In this document: positions 9,270-18,728 of the stretch, piece after piece
Position numbering within the stretch: position 1 is the stretch's first letter
How the letters are laid out: each line of letters starts with the position of its first letter
Origin: Lachnospiraceae bacterium
GTDB lineage: Bacteria > Bacillota > Clostridia > Lachnospirales > Lachnospiraceae
DNA: 35,523 nucleotides
Reading direction: 5' to 3'
Assembly (NCBI GenBank): GCA_022771765.1
Contig: JALELN010000099.1
Span: 1 to 35,523 of the forward strand
Notes under the pieces: model-generated
What the model was told of the DNA's origin: nothing
What the model saw: the letters and a program-made list of their open reading frames with translations, nothing else
Database searches by the model: none
Program-made: the position numbers and the translations under genes

Positions 9270-9839
9270 ATGTTTGTGATAGCCGGACTTGGTAATCCGG
9301 ATAAAAAGTATGAAAAGACGCGCCATAATGTGGGATTTGATGTCATAGATGCGATGGCAAAAAAATATAATGTAGAATTAACAGAGAAAAAACACCGGGC
9401 GCTTTGTGGCAGCGGCTATATTGCGGGGCAGAAGGTACTGCTTGTGAAGCCGCAGACCTACATGAACCTGAGCGGTGAGAGCATACAGGCGATTCTGAAT
9501 TTCTACAAGCTGGATGCAGAACGCGATCTGCTGGTTATCTATGATGATATCAGTCTTGCACCGGGACGTATTCGCGTGCGGGCAAAAGGCAGCGCCGGAG
9601 GGCATAACGGCATCAAGAACATTATTGCGATGACCGGTACGCAGGGTTTTGCCCGTATTAAAATCGGTGTCGGCGAAAAACCGCAGGGGTGGGATCTGGC
9701 AGATTACGTTCTGGGACATTTTTCGAAGGAAGAACGTGGGCTGGTAGAAGATGCCTTTACAGATGCAATCGAGGCGGCAGAGATGATTTTGATGGATGAT
9801 CTGGCAGGGGCGATGAACAAATTTAATGGCAAAAAGTGA
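9270..9839 (+). CDS. pth: Peptidyl-tRNA hydrolase
   Basis: MFVIAGLGNPDKKYEKTRHNVGFDVIDAMA, KPQTYMNLSGES, GSAGGHNGIKNI. Start at ATG 9270 after AAGGAAAGAGG. Confidence 0.97.
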   Translation: MFVIAGLGNPDKKYEKTRHNVGFDVIDAMAKKYNVELTEKKHRALCGSGYIAGQKVLLVKPQTYMNLSGESIQAILNFYKLDAERDLLVIYDDISLAPGRIRVRAKGSAGGHNGIKNIIAMTGTQGFARIKIGVGEKPQGWDLADYVLGHFSKEERGLVEDAFTDAIEAAEMILMDDLAGAMNKFNGKK

Positions 9840-9878
9840 TTGCAGGTCTCAGGAGACCGGATCAGAACAGGAAAAGTG

Positions 9879-12800
9879 ATGCAGGCATTTTTGAATCCGC
9901 TGAAAGAGTGGAAGGATTATGAGGCAATTGAACGAAAGCTGCCTGATTTAAAGGGCACAATAGAAATATCCGGGTGTATGGATGCGCAGAAAGCCCATTT
10001 GATCTATGGAATAGGCGGACAATCCTACAGCCGGTTAATTGTCACGTTCCAGGAGCAAAAGGCGAAGGAATTTTATGAGGACTATCGTTTTTTTGATGAG
10101 GATGTGTTGTATTTTCCGGCGAAAGACGTGCTCTTCTACCAGTCTGATCTGCGAGGAAATGCGCTGACCCGGGAGCGTTTGACCGTGCTACAGGCACTTT
10201 TGGAGACACAGCGCGTAGCTGACGATGATCGGCGTGAAGCATCGGTAGAGGCACATACAGATCGGGAGACTAAAACGGTCACGGTGATCACAACATTTGA
10301 TGCGCTCATGAACAGGATGAGTACACCGGAACAGTTCCTGAACGCGACCCGAAGTTTTGCGGTGGGAGATACGATCGATGTCCAGAAGCTGAAAAACGAG
10401 CTGGTGGCGATGGGCTACGAGCGGGAGTATCAGGCAAGTGCGCCGGGACAATTTGCCGTCCGTGGAGGCATCATAGACATTTATCCGATGACGTCAGAGC
10501 AGCCCTTACGTATGGAACTGTGGGGAGATGAAATCGATTCGATCCGCACATTTGACGCGGAGAGCCAGCGTTCGGTGGAAGATGGGATGCAGGAGAGCTT
10601 TACGCTCTATCCGGCCAGTGAGTGGGTACTGTCGGAACAACAAATAGAATCAGGATTAAATAAGGTAAAAACGGAAGCAAAGGAGCTGGAGAAAACATTT
10701 AGAAGCCGCCAAAAGACGGAAGAAGCGGCAAGAATACGACAAATAGTGGCGAATTTAGAGGAAGAATTGACGGAACTTGGCGGCGCTGCAAATTTGGATT
10801 CGTTTCTGGGCTATTTCTCTCGGGATCAGGTATCTTTGCTTGATTACATTGACCGGGCGAATACGATTTGTTTTTTGGATGAACCGGCAAGACTCATGGA
10901 ACAGGGGCGTAGTGTGGAACTGGAATTTTCGGAGAGCATGAAGCAGCGTCTGGAGAAGGGTTATATCCTGCCAGGGCAGGCGGATGCCCTGTATGGGGCA
11001 GCGGATGTGATGGGACGTCTGCAGCAATGCCGTTGTATTGCCCTTTCCACACTGGAGCAGCGTGTGCCTCAGCTTGTCATGGAGCAGCAGCATCAGATCC
11101 AGGCCCGTACGGTCAATGCCTATAATAGTAGCTTTGAACTTTTGATCAAGGATTTGAAACGGTATAAGAAAAATCAATTCAAGGTTATATTATTGTCTGG
11201 ATCGCGGACCAGAGCCAAACGACTGGCAGAAGATATCATGAATGAAGGGGTCACATGCTTTTATACAGAAGACAGAGATCATTGTCTGCAGCCCGGTGAG
11301 ATCATGGTACTGTACGGAAAGGTCCGGCGCGGTTATGAGTATCCGATGCTTTCTTTTGCGGTGATCACAGAGAGCGATATTTTCGGCACTGAGAAGAAGA
11401 AAAAGAAGAAGTACAAGCGCTATGAAGGCGAGCATATCCAGAGCTTTGCCGATCTTCATGTAGGAGATTACGTGGTGCATGAAAATCATGGACTGGGCAT
11501 CTATCAGGGAATTGAGAAGATGGAGGTCGGTGGTACGACAAAAGACTACATGAAGATTTCCTATGCGAAAGGTGCAAATCTTTATATTCTGGCGACACAG
11601 TTAGACCTGATTCAGAAATATGCCGGAAGTGATGCAAAAAAGCCAAAACTTAACACGCTTGGCACACAGGAGTGGAATAAGACCCGGGCTCGTGTACAGG
11701 GCGCAGTCAGAGAAATTGCGAAGGAACTGGTGGAGCTGTATGCGGCACGTCAGCAAAAGGAAGGTTACGTGTACGGCCCCGATACGGTCTGGCAGAAAGA
11801 ATTTGAGGAAATGTTTCCCTTCGAGGAGACGGAGGATCAGGTGAATGCCATCGAGGAGACAAAGCGGGATATGGAGAGCCCGAAGATTATGGACCGGCTC
11901 ATCTGCGGGGATGTAGGCTACGGTAAAACAGAGGTGGCGATTCGCGCTGCATTTAAGGCTGTGCAGGAGGGCAAACAGGTAGTGTTCCTGGTGCCGACAA
12001 CGATCCTTGCGCAGCAGCATTACAATACATTTGCGCAGCGCATGAAGGATTTTCCCGTGACAGTCGATCTGCTGTGCCGGTTTCGCACAGCTGCCCAGCA
12101 GAAGCATACGATCGAACAGCTGAAAAAGGGTATGGTGGATATTGTGATCGGTACCCACCGCGTGCTGTCAAAGGACGTAGGGTTCAAAGATCTGGGGCTG
12201 CTCATTATCGATGAGGAGCAGCGGTTTGGTGTGACGCATAAGGAAAAGATCAAGCAGATGAAGAAAAATGTCGACGTTCTGACGTTGACTGCGACACCGA
12301 TTCCGCGTACATTGCACATGAGCCTGATTGGAATTCGTGATATGAGTGTGCTGGAGGAGCCGCCGATGGACCGTCTGCCGATCCAGACCTACGTGATGGA
12401 GTACAACGAGGAGCTGGTGCGGGAGGCAATCGCCAGAGAACTGGCGCGGGGCGGACAGGTGTATTATGTGTTTAATCGTGTCAATCAGATCGCAGATGTG
12501 GCGGCGAAGATCTCCGGACTTGTGCCGGAAGCAAATGTGGCCTTTGCCCATGGGCAGATGAAGGAGCTGGAGCTGGAACACATCATGTATCAGTTTATCA
12601 ACGGAGAGATTGATGTACTGGTGTCAACGACAATTATTGAAACAGGACTTGATATCTCAAACGTCAATACGATGATCATACAGGATGCGGACAACATGGG
12701 ACTCTCACAGCTCTATCAGTTGCGTGGGCGTGTGGGACGAAGCAATCGCACAGCGTATGCGTTCTTTATGTATAAGCGTGATAAAATGCTGAAGGAGGTG

Positions 12801-13490
12801 GCGGAAAAGCGACTGGCAGCGATCCGGGAGTTTACGGATCTCGGCAGTGGTTTTAAGATTGCTATGCGGGACCTGGAGATCCGCGGTGCGGGTAATCTGC
12901 TGGGCGCGCAGCAGCACGGACATATGGAGGCGGTGGGCTATGACCTCTACTGCAAGATGTTAAATGAGGCGGTGAAGGAGCAGAAAGGTGAACTGCCACA
13001 GGCGCAGTTTGAGACGACGCTTGATATAGAGATTGATGCATTTATTCCTCCGTCATATATCCCGAATGAATATCAGAAGCTTGATATTTACAAGCGGATT
13101 GCCAGTATTGAGACGAATGCGGAGGGAGACGAGATGCTGGATGAGCTGATCGACCGCTTTGGCGAGCCGCCCCGCTCGGTACAGAATCTCTTGTCGATTG
13201 CAAGGCAGAAGGCAAGCGCGCATCAGGTCTATGTCACGGAGATCACGCAGAAGGGGGATACGCTGCGTTTTGTGCTTTACGAGCAGGCTCCGGTCGACCC
13301 GTTACAGATACCGAAGCTTGTTGAAAAGTTTGATGGAGCGGTGATTTTTGTGCCGGACAAGACAGCGCCGTCATTTTTGTACAATATGAACTATAATAGC
13401 AGGCAAAAGATGAAGAGTGCGCTGGAGGCGGTTGCGGTGTTCTTGGAAGAACTGACAGCCTTGTTCCCAAACCTCTATATCCGTTCGTGA
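9879..13490 (+). CDS. mfd: Transcription-repair coupling factor
   Basis: VHENHGLGIYQGIEKMEV, CGDVGYGKTEVAIRAAFKAV, IIDEEQRFGVTHKEKIKQ, LRGRVGRSNRTAYAFF. ATG 9879 preferred over the upstream TTG 9840. Confidence 0.97.
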   Translation: MQAFLNPLKEWKDYEAIERKLPDLKGTIEISGCMDAQKAHLIYGIGGQSYSRLIVTFQEQKAKEFYEDYRFFDEDVLYFPAKDVLFYQSDLRGNALTRERLTVLQALLETQRVADDDRREASVEAHTDRETKTVTVITTFDALMNRMSTPEQFLNATRSFAVGDTIDVQKLKNELVAMGYEREYQASAPGQFAVRGGIIDIYPMTSEQPLRMELWGDEIDSIRTFDAESQRSVEDGMQESFTLYPASEWVLSEQQIESGLNKVKTEAKELEKTFRSRQKTEEAARIRQIVANLEEELTELGGAANLDSFLGYFSRDQVSLLDYIDRANTICFLDEPARLMEQGRSVELEFSESMKQRLEKGYILPGQADALYGAADVMGRLQQCRCIALSTLEQRVPQLVMEQQHQIQARTVNAYNSSFELLIKDLKRYKKNQFKVILLSGSRTRAKRLAEDIMNEGVTCFYTEDRDHCLQPGEIMVLYGKVRRGYEYPMLSFAVITESDIFGTEKKKKKKYKRYEGEHIQSFADLHVGDYVVHENHGLGIYQGIEKMEVGGTTKDYMKISYAKGANLYILATQLDLIQKYAGSDAKKPKLNTLGTQEWNKTRARVQGAVREIAKELVELYAARQQKEGYVYGPDTVWQKEFEEMFPFEETEDQVNAIEETKRDMESPKIMDRLICGDVGYGKTEVAIRAAFKAVQEGKQVVFLVPTTILAQQHYNTFAQRMKDFPVTVDLLCRFRTAAQQKHTIEQLKKGMVDIVIGTHRVLSKDVGFKDLGLLIIDEEQRFGVTHKEKIKQMKKNVDVLTLTATPIPRTLHMSLIGIRDMSVLEEPPMDRLPIQTYVMEYNEELVREAIARELARGGQVYYVFNRVNQIADVAAKISGLVPEANVAFAHGQMKELELEHIMYQFINGEIDVLVSTTIIETGLDISNVNTMIIQDADNMGLSQLYQLRGRVGRSNRTAYAFFMYKRDKMLKEVAEKRLAAIREFTDLGSGFKIAMRDLEIRGAGNLLGAQQHGHMEAVGYDLYCKMLNEAVKEQKGELPQAQFETTLDIEIDAFIPPSYIPNEYQKLDIYKRIASIETNAEGDEMLDELIDRFGEPPRSVQNLLSIARQKASAHQVYVTEITQKGDTLRFVLYEQAPVDPLQIPKLVEKFDGAVIFVPDKTAPSFLYNMNYNSRQKMKSALEAVAVFLEELTALFPNLYIRS

Positions 13491-13520
13491 ACTGATAGTT
13501 GTGAAAAAACAGTGAATTGC

Positions 13521-13549
13521 TTGCGTTTGTACACGTGAGGTCTTATAAT
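13521..13549 (+). promoter_or_regulatory. Possible sigma-A promoter for the PrsA-like lipoprotein gene
   Basis: TTGCGT-17-TATAAT. Confidence 0.45.
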
Positions 13550-13618
13550 CATACCGAGACGGAATCTGTATGGTGTGGGTTTCGGAAAAAAGGTGTAAAA
13601 ACTTAGGAGGACAATACA

Positions 13619-14797
13619 ATGAAATGGAAAAGAATATCAGCGCTTCTTCTGGCGTGTGTGATGACAGCAGGTGCGCTGACCGGCTGTGGAGCGGCAGATC
13701 CGCAGGAAGCGGTGGCGACAATCAACGGGACACCGATCAGTCTTGGACTTGCAAATTTTGCGGCACAGTTTACGGCCGTGGATTATGATACTTATTACAT
13801 GTCTTATTTCGGACAGGATATGTGGTCATCGGATCCTGGCGGAAATGGTGAGACAATGACGGATTCCGTAAAGGAAAATACGCTGGAAACGCTGGAGGAA
13901 TACTGCCTTCTGGAGCAGCATATGGAAGATTACGGCGTGGAGCTTACAGATGAGGAACTGCAGAAGGTGGAGGATGCGGCAGCGCAGTTTGTGTCTGACA
14001 ATAATGCGGAGGTACTGAAGCTGTTGTGCTCCAACAATCAGGACTATGTGAAAGAGTTCCTGCGTCTGAACCTGATCCAGAAGAAGATGCGTGACGCAAT
14101 CGTGGCAGATGTGGACACGAATGTGCCGGATAAAGACTGTGCGCAGAAGACAATCAGCTATGTGCGTGTGAATAAGACGGCGTCTGCTTCTTCGGATAAG
14201 GAGACGGATGATGCTGAGGAGAAGACAGATGAGCAGAAGGCTGCTGAGGCAAAGGAAAAGGCAGAAAAGATTCTGCAGGCAGCATTGACCGGCAGTCAGG
14301 AGGATCCGCTGCAGGCGGCGGCAGATGACAACGATGCCAACAAGGCTACCTGTTCTTATGGTACTTCAGATTTGAATGAAGATGATAATTCTACCTACCT
14401 GGAGCTGGAGGTGCTTCAGGCTGCAGAAAAGCTGGGTGAGGGTGAATTTGCCAAAAATCTGATTGAGACAGACGACTATTTCTATATTATCCGTATGGAC
14501 AGCCTGTTTGATCAGGAGGCAACCGAACAGAAGCGCGCATCTATTATTTCTGATCGAGAGGATGACATGTATCAGAAGGCATTGGACGGCTATAAAGAGA
14601 ATGCGGAATGGCAGGTGAATGATAAGATCTGGAAGACGGTAAATTTTGATACGATCTATACAAAGCCTCAGACACAGCCCCAAACGGATGCGCAGGCAGA
14701 TGAGACGGAAGATTCTTCCGCAGACGCAAATGACGATATAGATTCGGATGCCGATACGAATGAGAGCGCGGATATAAATGCCGCTGCTGAGGAATAA
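13619..14797 (+). CDS. PrsA/SurA-like foldase lipoprotein with acidic C-terminal tail
   Basis: Signal peptide and lipobox (LLACVMTAGALTGCG), SurA_N-like helices, C-terminal parvulin-like segment (GTSDLNEDDNSTYLELEVLQAAEKLGEGEF), D/E/A-rich tail. Confidence 0.75.
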   Translation: MKWKRISALLLACVMTAGALTGCGAADPQEAVATINGTPISLGLANFAAQFTAVDYDTYYMSYFGQDMWSSDPGGNGETMTDSVKENTLETLEEYCLLEQHMEDYGVELTDEELQKVEDAAAQFVSDNNAEVLKLLCSNNQDYVKEFLRLNLIQKKMRDAIVADVDTNVPDKDCAQKTISYVRVNKTASASSDKETDDAEEKTDEQKAAEAKEKAEKILQAALTGSQEDPLQAAADDNDANKATCSYGTSDLNEDDNSTYLELEVLQAAEKLGEGEFAKNLIETDDYFYIIRMDSLFDQEATEQKRASIISDREDDMYQKALDGYKENAEWQVNDKIWKTVNFDTIYTKPQTQPQTDAQADETEDSSADANDDIDSDADTNESADINAAAEE

Positions 14798-14829
14798 TAA
14801 ATAATAGAAATTAAACAGAGAGTATATAA

Positions 14830-14860
14830 GAGTCAGGAACCATTAGTTCCTGACTCTTTT
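14830..14860 (+). terminator. Rho-independent terminator
   Basis: GAGTCAGGAAC-CATTA-GTTCCTGACTC-TTTT. Confidence 0.85.
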
Positions 14861-14873
14861 CGGAGAAATGGTT

Positions 14874-16622
14874 ATGAGGAAACTGCTGGTTTATTTAAAA
14901 GATTATAAAAAGGAATCTGTCATTGCGCCCCTCTTTAAAATGCTGGAAGCATTTTTTGATCTGTTGGTGCCGCTGGTGGTGGCATCCATTATTAACAGGG
15001 GTATTAAAAACGGAGATAAAAGTTATATTTATCAGATGTGTGGTGTGCTCATACTGCTGGCGGTGGTAGGACTCGTATGTGCGATATGTGCCCAGTATTT
15101 TGCGGCGAAGGCCGCGGTAGGTTTTGCGGCGAAGCTTAGGCATGCGCTGTTTACGCATATCCAGTCATTGTCCTTTACGGAACTGGACACGCAGGGTACT
15201 TCTGCGCTCATGAACCGCATGACGAGCGATGTGAATCAGCTTCAGAACGGTGTAAACATGGCATTGCGTCTGCTGCTGCGCTCCCCGTTTATCGTATTCG
15301 GGGCAATGATTATGGCATTTACGGTCAATGTGCAGGCGGCGTTTACGTTTGTAGTTGTCATACCTATACTTTTTGTCATTGTTTTCGGAATCATCCTTGC
15401 GACATTGCCGCTATACCGGAAGGTGCAGGACCGGCTGGATCAGGTACTGCGCCGCACGAGAGAGAATTTGAGCGGCGTGCGCGTTATTCGCGCATTCCAC
15501 AGAGAAGACGAGGAGACACAGAGCTTTCAGGCAGATAATGAAGTGCTGAGGAAGGAACAGATCTTCGTTGGGAAGATTTCCGCGCTTATGAATCCGCTCA
15601 CTTATGTGGTGATCAATCTAGGTGTCATCGCGCTGCTCTGGAATGGCGGGGTAAAGGTGTCCGTCGGCGGTATGGAACAGGGGGATGTGGTGGCGCTTCT
15701 GGACTACATGTCACAGATTCTGGTGGAGCTGGTAAAGCTCGCCAATACGATCGTACTCCTGACGCGTGCCATGGCAAGCGGAAGACGTGTGGCGGGAGTT
15801 CTGGAGGTGGAGAGCTCCATGCAGTTCCCGGATCAGCCGGTGCAGGTGCCGCGTGTAGATGACGGAGAGGAAATGATCGGTTTTTCCCATGTGGATCTCA
15901 CTTACGCAGGAGCGGGGGACAAATCGCTGGAGGATCTGAATCTTTCGATCAAAAAGGGACAGACGGTGGGCATTATCGGCGGCACCGGGTCAGGCAAGAC
16001 TTCTCTGGTACACCTCATCGCGCGGTTTTATGACGCGACGGGCGGAGAGGTACGCATCGCCGGACGGGATGTAAAGACATACAGCAAACAGCAGCTCTGT
16101 GATCTGGTGGGTATCGTTATGCAAAAGGCGGTGTTGTTTCAGGGAACAATCCGGGAGAATCTGCTCTGGGGTAAAAAGGATGCCACGGAGGAGGAATTGT
16201 GGAAGGCGCTCTCCACTGCGCAGGCGAAGGAGATCGTGGAGGGTAAGGCAGACGGTCTGGAGGAAATGGTGGAACAGGGCGGACGCAATCTGTCCGGTGG
16301 ACAGCGGCAGCGACTCGCCATTGCGCGCACTCTGGTGGGGCAGCATCCGATACTGATTCTTGATGACAGCTCATCGGCGCTGGACTATGCGACAGATGCG
16401 AGTCTGCGGATGGCGGTTGCGCAGCTTGATCCGAAACCGACCGTGCTCATCGTTTCACAACGTGCGGCGTCTATATTATATGCAGATTTGATAATTGTGA
16501 TGGATGATGGAAAAATTGTGGGTCAGGGAACACATGAACAGCTGTTGGATACTTGCCCGGTCTATCGGGAGATCTACGATTCACAGTTTGATCACCGCGG
16601 ACAGGCGAAGGGAGGTGCGTGA
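14874..16622 (+). CDS. ABC exporter subunit (TMD-NBD) with degenerate catalytic motifs
   Basis: Walker A GGTGSGKTS, signature LSGGQRQRLAIART, Walker B LILDDSSSALD (D in place of catalytic E), switch region VSQRA (Q in place of H). Confidence 0.92.
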   Translation: MRKLLVYLKDYKKESVIAPLFKMLEAFFDLLVPLVVASIINRGIKNGDKSYIYQMCGVLILLAVVGLVCAICAQYFAAKAAVGFAAKLRHALFTHIQSLSFTELDTQGTSALMNRMTSDVNQLQNGVNMALRLLLRSPFIVFGAMIMAFTVNVQAAFTFVVVIPILFVIVFGIILATLPLYRKVQDRLDQVLRRTRENLSGVRVIRAFHREDEETQSFQADNEVLRKEQIFVGKISALMNPLTYVVINLGVIALLWNGGVKVSVGGMEQGDVVALLDYMSQILVELVKLANTIVLLTRAMASGRRVAGVLEVESSMQFPDQPVQVPRVDDGEEMIGFSHVDLTYAGAGDKSLEDLNLSIKKGQTVGIIGGTGSGKTSLVHLIARFYDATGGEVRIAGRDVKTYSKQQLCDLVGIVMQKAVLFQGTIRENLLWGKKDATEEELWKALSTAQAKEIVEGKADGLEEMVEQGGRNLSGGQRQRLAIARTLVGQHPILILDDSSSALDYATDASLRMAVAQLDPKPTVLIVSQRAASILYADLIIVMDDGKIVGQGTHEQLLDTCPVYREIYDSQFDHRGQAKGGA

Positions 16623-16625
16623 GTC

Positions 16626-18386
16626 TTGAATAAGGATAAGCAGAACAATTTTAAGCGGGAAACAATAGGGAAGGTGCTGCGTTATGTGAGTGGCTATTGG
16701 TATTATCTGGCTGCGAGTATTCTGCTGGCGCTGGGAGTGGTTGTGCTGACGTTGTCAGTGCCGCTTTTAACCGGTGATGCAATTGATTGTATTGTCGGGG
16801 TGGACAAGGTGAATTTTGCCGCTTTGATAAAGATACTTCGGCTGATTGCGGCGGTTATTATCATCAATAGTATGGCGCAGTGGGCGATGGCGCGTTGCAA
16901 TAACCGGCTTACCTACAGTGTGACAAGAGATATTCGTGATGATGCGGCGGCAAAGCTGCAGCATCTTCCGTTAAAGTATCTGGACGGACATTCGCTCGGA
17001 GACATTACCAGCCGTATGATCTCGGATGTCGACCAGTTTGCCGATGGTCTGTTGCTGGGCTTCACACAGCTTTTTACCGGTGTCATTACGATATTTGGAA
17101 CGTTGTTTTTCATGCTGCGTGAAGATGCGGGGATTGCATTTGTGGTGATCGTCGTGACACCGCTGTCACTGTTTACGGCCAGCTTTATTGCAAAGAAGAC
17201 CTATCATATGTTTCAGGAACAGGCGCGTATTCGCGGGGAACAGACGGCATATATGGATGAGATGGTTCAGAATCAGAAGGTTGTTCAGGCCTACGGGCAT
17301 GAGGAAGAGACCCAGGAGGAATTTGACGAGATCAATGACCGGCTGGAGAAGTGCTCGAAAAAGGCTGTGTTTTTCTCCTCTCTGACAAATCCGAGTACCC
17401 GGTTCGTAAACAATATCGTGTATGCTGCAGTAGCGGTATTTGGTGCGTTGTCTGCAGTGGCAGGCAATCTGACGGTTGGTCAGCTCTCATGCTTTTTGAA
17501 TTATGCGAGCCAGTATACCAAGCCTTTTAATGAGATTTCCGGTGTGATTGCAGAACTTCAGAATGCGATTGCCTGTGCAGCGCGCGTTTTTGAACTGATG
17601 GAGGAACAGCCCGAGCTTGCTGAGGATACGGACGCCGTGCGGCTTTCTGATGTAGAGGGTTATGTGGATTTGGAGCATGTGTATTTTTCTTATACAGACG
17701 AACAGCGCCTTATTGAGGATTTTAACCTGCATGTGAAACCGGGACAGCGTATTGCTATTGTCGGTCCCACCGGCTGCGGGAAGACGACGCTGATCAATCT
17801 GCTCATGCGTTTTTATGATGTCAGGTCAGGTAAAATATGCGTGGATGGTACAGATATCCGCCATGTGACGCGGGAAAGTCTGCGGGAGAGCTACGGTATG
17901 GTGCTGCAGGAGACATGGCTGCATTCCGGCACGATCCGTGAAAATATCTGCATGGGAAAGCCGGATGCCACCGAGGAAGAGATGATTGCAGCGGCGAAGG
18001 CGAGCCATTGTCACAGTTTTATCAAACGGTTGCCACAGGGCTATGACACTCCGATGGGTGAGGATGGCGGAGGACTCTCCCAGGGGCAGAAACAGCTGCT
18101 TTGTATCGCGCGTGTCATGCTGTGTCTTCCGCCGATGCTTATTTTAGATGAGGCGACCAGCTCGATTGATACGCGCACGGAACTGAAGATCCAGAATGCG
18201 TTTGCGACGATGATGCAGGGAAGGACAAGCTTTATTGTGGCGCACCGGCTGTCAACGATTCAGAGTGCGGATGTGATTTTGGTTATGAAGGATGGTCATA
18301 TTATTGAGCAGGGGAATCACGATGAACTGCTTGCTGCCGGAGGCTTTTACGCCACCCTGTATAATAGTCAGTTTGTAACAATTTAG
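16626..18386 (+). CDS. ABC exporter subunit (TMD-NBD), canonical ATPase motifs
   Basis: Walker A GPTGCGKTTLINLL, signature LSQGQKQLLCIAR, Walker B LILDEATSSID, switch VAHRLSTIQ. TTG start after GGGAGGTG. Confidence 0.92.
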   Translation: MNKDKQNNFKRETIGKVLRYVSGYWYYLAASILLALGVVVLTLSVPLLTGDAIDCIVGVDKVNFAALIKILRLIAAVIIINSMAQWAMARCNNRLTYSVTRDIRDDAAAKLQHLPLKYLDGHSLGDITSRMISDVDQFADGLLLGFTQLFTGVITIFGTLFFMLREDAGIAFVVIVVTPLSLFTASFIAKKTYHMFQEQARIRGEQTAYMDEMVQNQKVVQAYGHEEETQEEFDEINDRLEKCSKKAVFFSSLTNPSTRFVNNIVYAAVAVFGALSAVAGNLTVGQLSCFLNYASQYTKPFNEISGVIAELQNAIACAARVFELMEEQPELAEDTDAVRLSDVEGYVDLEHVYFSYTDEQRLIEDFNLHVKPGQRIAIVGPTGCGKTTLINLLMRFYDVRSGKICVDGTDIRHVTRESLRESYGMVLQETWLHSGTIRENICMGKPDATEEEMIAAAKASHCHSFIKRLPQGYDTPMGEDGGGLSQGQKQLLCIARVMLCLPPMLILDEATSSIDTRTELKIQNAFATMMQGRTSFIVAHRLSTIQSADVILVMKDGHIIEQGNHDELLAAGGFYATLYNSQFVTI

Positions 18387-18437
18387 AACAGGTCGGAGCG
18401 GTACCGCGCAGACCGTGAGAACATGATTCAGTAGTAC

Positions 18438-18473
18438 AAAAATGCCATTGCAAAGCAATTTTCATGCATTTTT
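18438..18473 (+). terminator. Terminator-like hairpin after the ABC operon
   Basis: AAAAATGC-(ATTGC-AAA-GCAAT nested)-GCATTTTT. Confidence 0.55.
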
Positions 18474-18476
18474 GCA

Positions 18477-18507
18477 ACGGATCTGTGAAGGTACTGAACA
18501 GATCCGT
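18477..18507 (+). repeat. Copy 2 (best copy) of dispersed hairpin
   Basis: ACGGATCTGT-GAAGGTACTGA-ACAGATCCGT: perfect 10-bp arms and an 11-nt loop. Confidence 0.75.
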
Positions 18508-18597
18508 CAGTTTGCGCATTAGACACGCACGGGCCGTGTTGCGGTGCATACTATAAACTAGAATTTCCGACAGCCGAGGCAGGCATTACTTTCCATA

Positions 18598-18626
18598 TTT
18601 ACAAAGTGGATGAAGATTGCTATAAT
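18598..18626 (+). promoter_or_regulatory. Sigma-A promoter P1 upstream of murA
   Basis: TTTACA-17-TATAAT. Confidence 0.6.
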
Positions 18627-18659
18627 TGTAGGAACAGTGGGTCATTACGTGTATTTCTA

Positions 18660-18688
18660 TTGACAAACATTCGCGATGCCACTATAAT
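18660..18688 (+). promoter_or_regulatory. Sigma-A promoter P2 upstream of murA
   Basis: TTGACA-17-TATAAT, full consensus. Confidence 0.8.
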
Positions 18689-18728
18689 TACGTGGTTTGT
18701 GTATGAAATTTTATTGCAGAGGTGCAAG

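Noticed and set aside
11601-12158. 185-aa minus-strand ORF (and other antisense ORFs inside mfd)
   Set aside because: Shadow ORFs opposite a strong conserved CDS; low-complexity H/C/L-rich translations.
14701-14797. Acidic repeat-like 3' end of the PrsA-like gene as a DNA repeat
   Set aside because: Low-complexity D/A/E coding sequence only, no regular repeat unit.
18606-18728. N-terminal extension of MurA in the ORF track
   Set aside because: The extension has no homology and spans promoter P2; ATG 18729 has a suitable RBS and standard MurA start.
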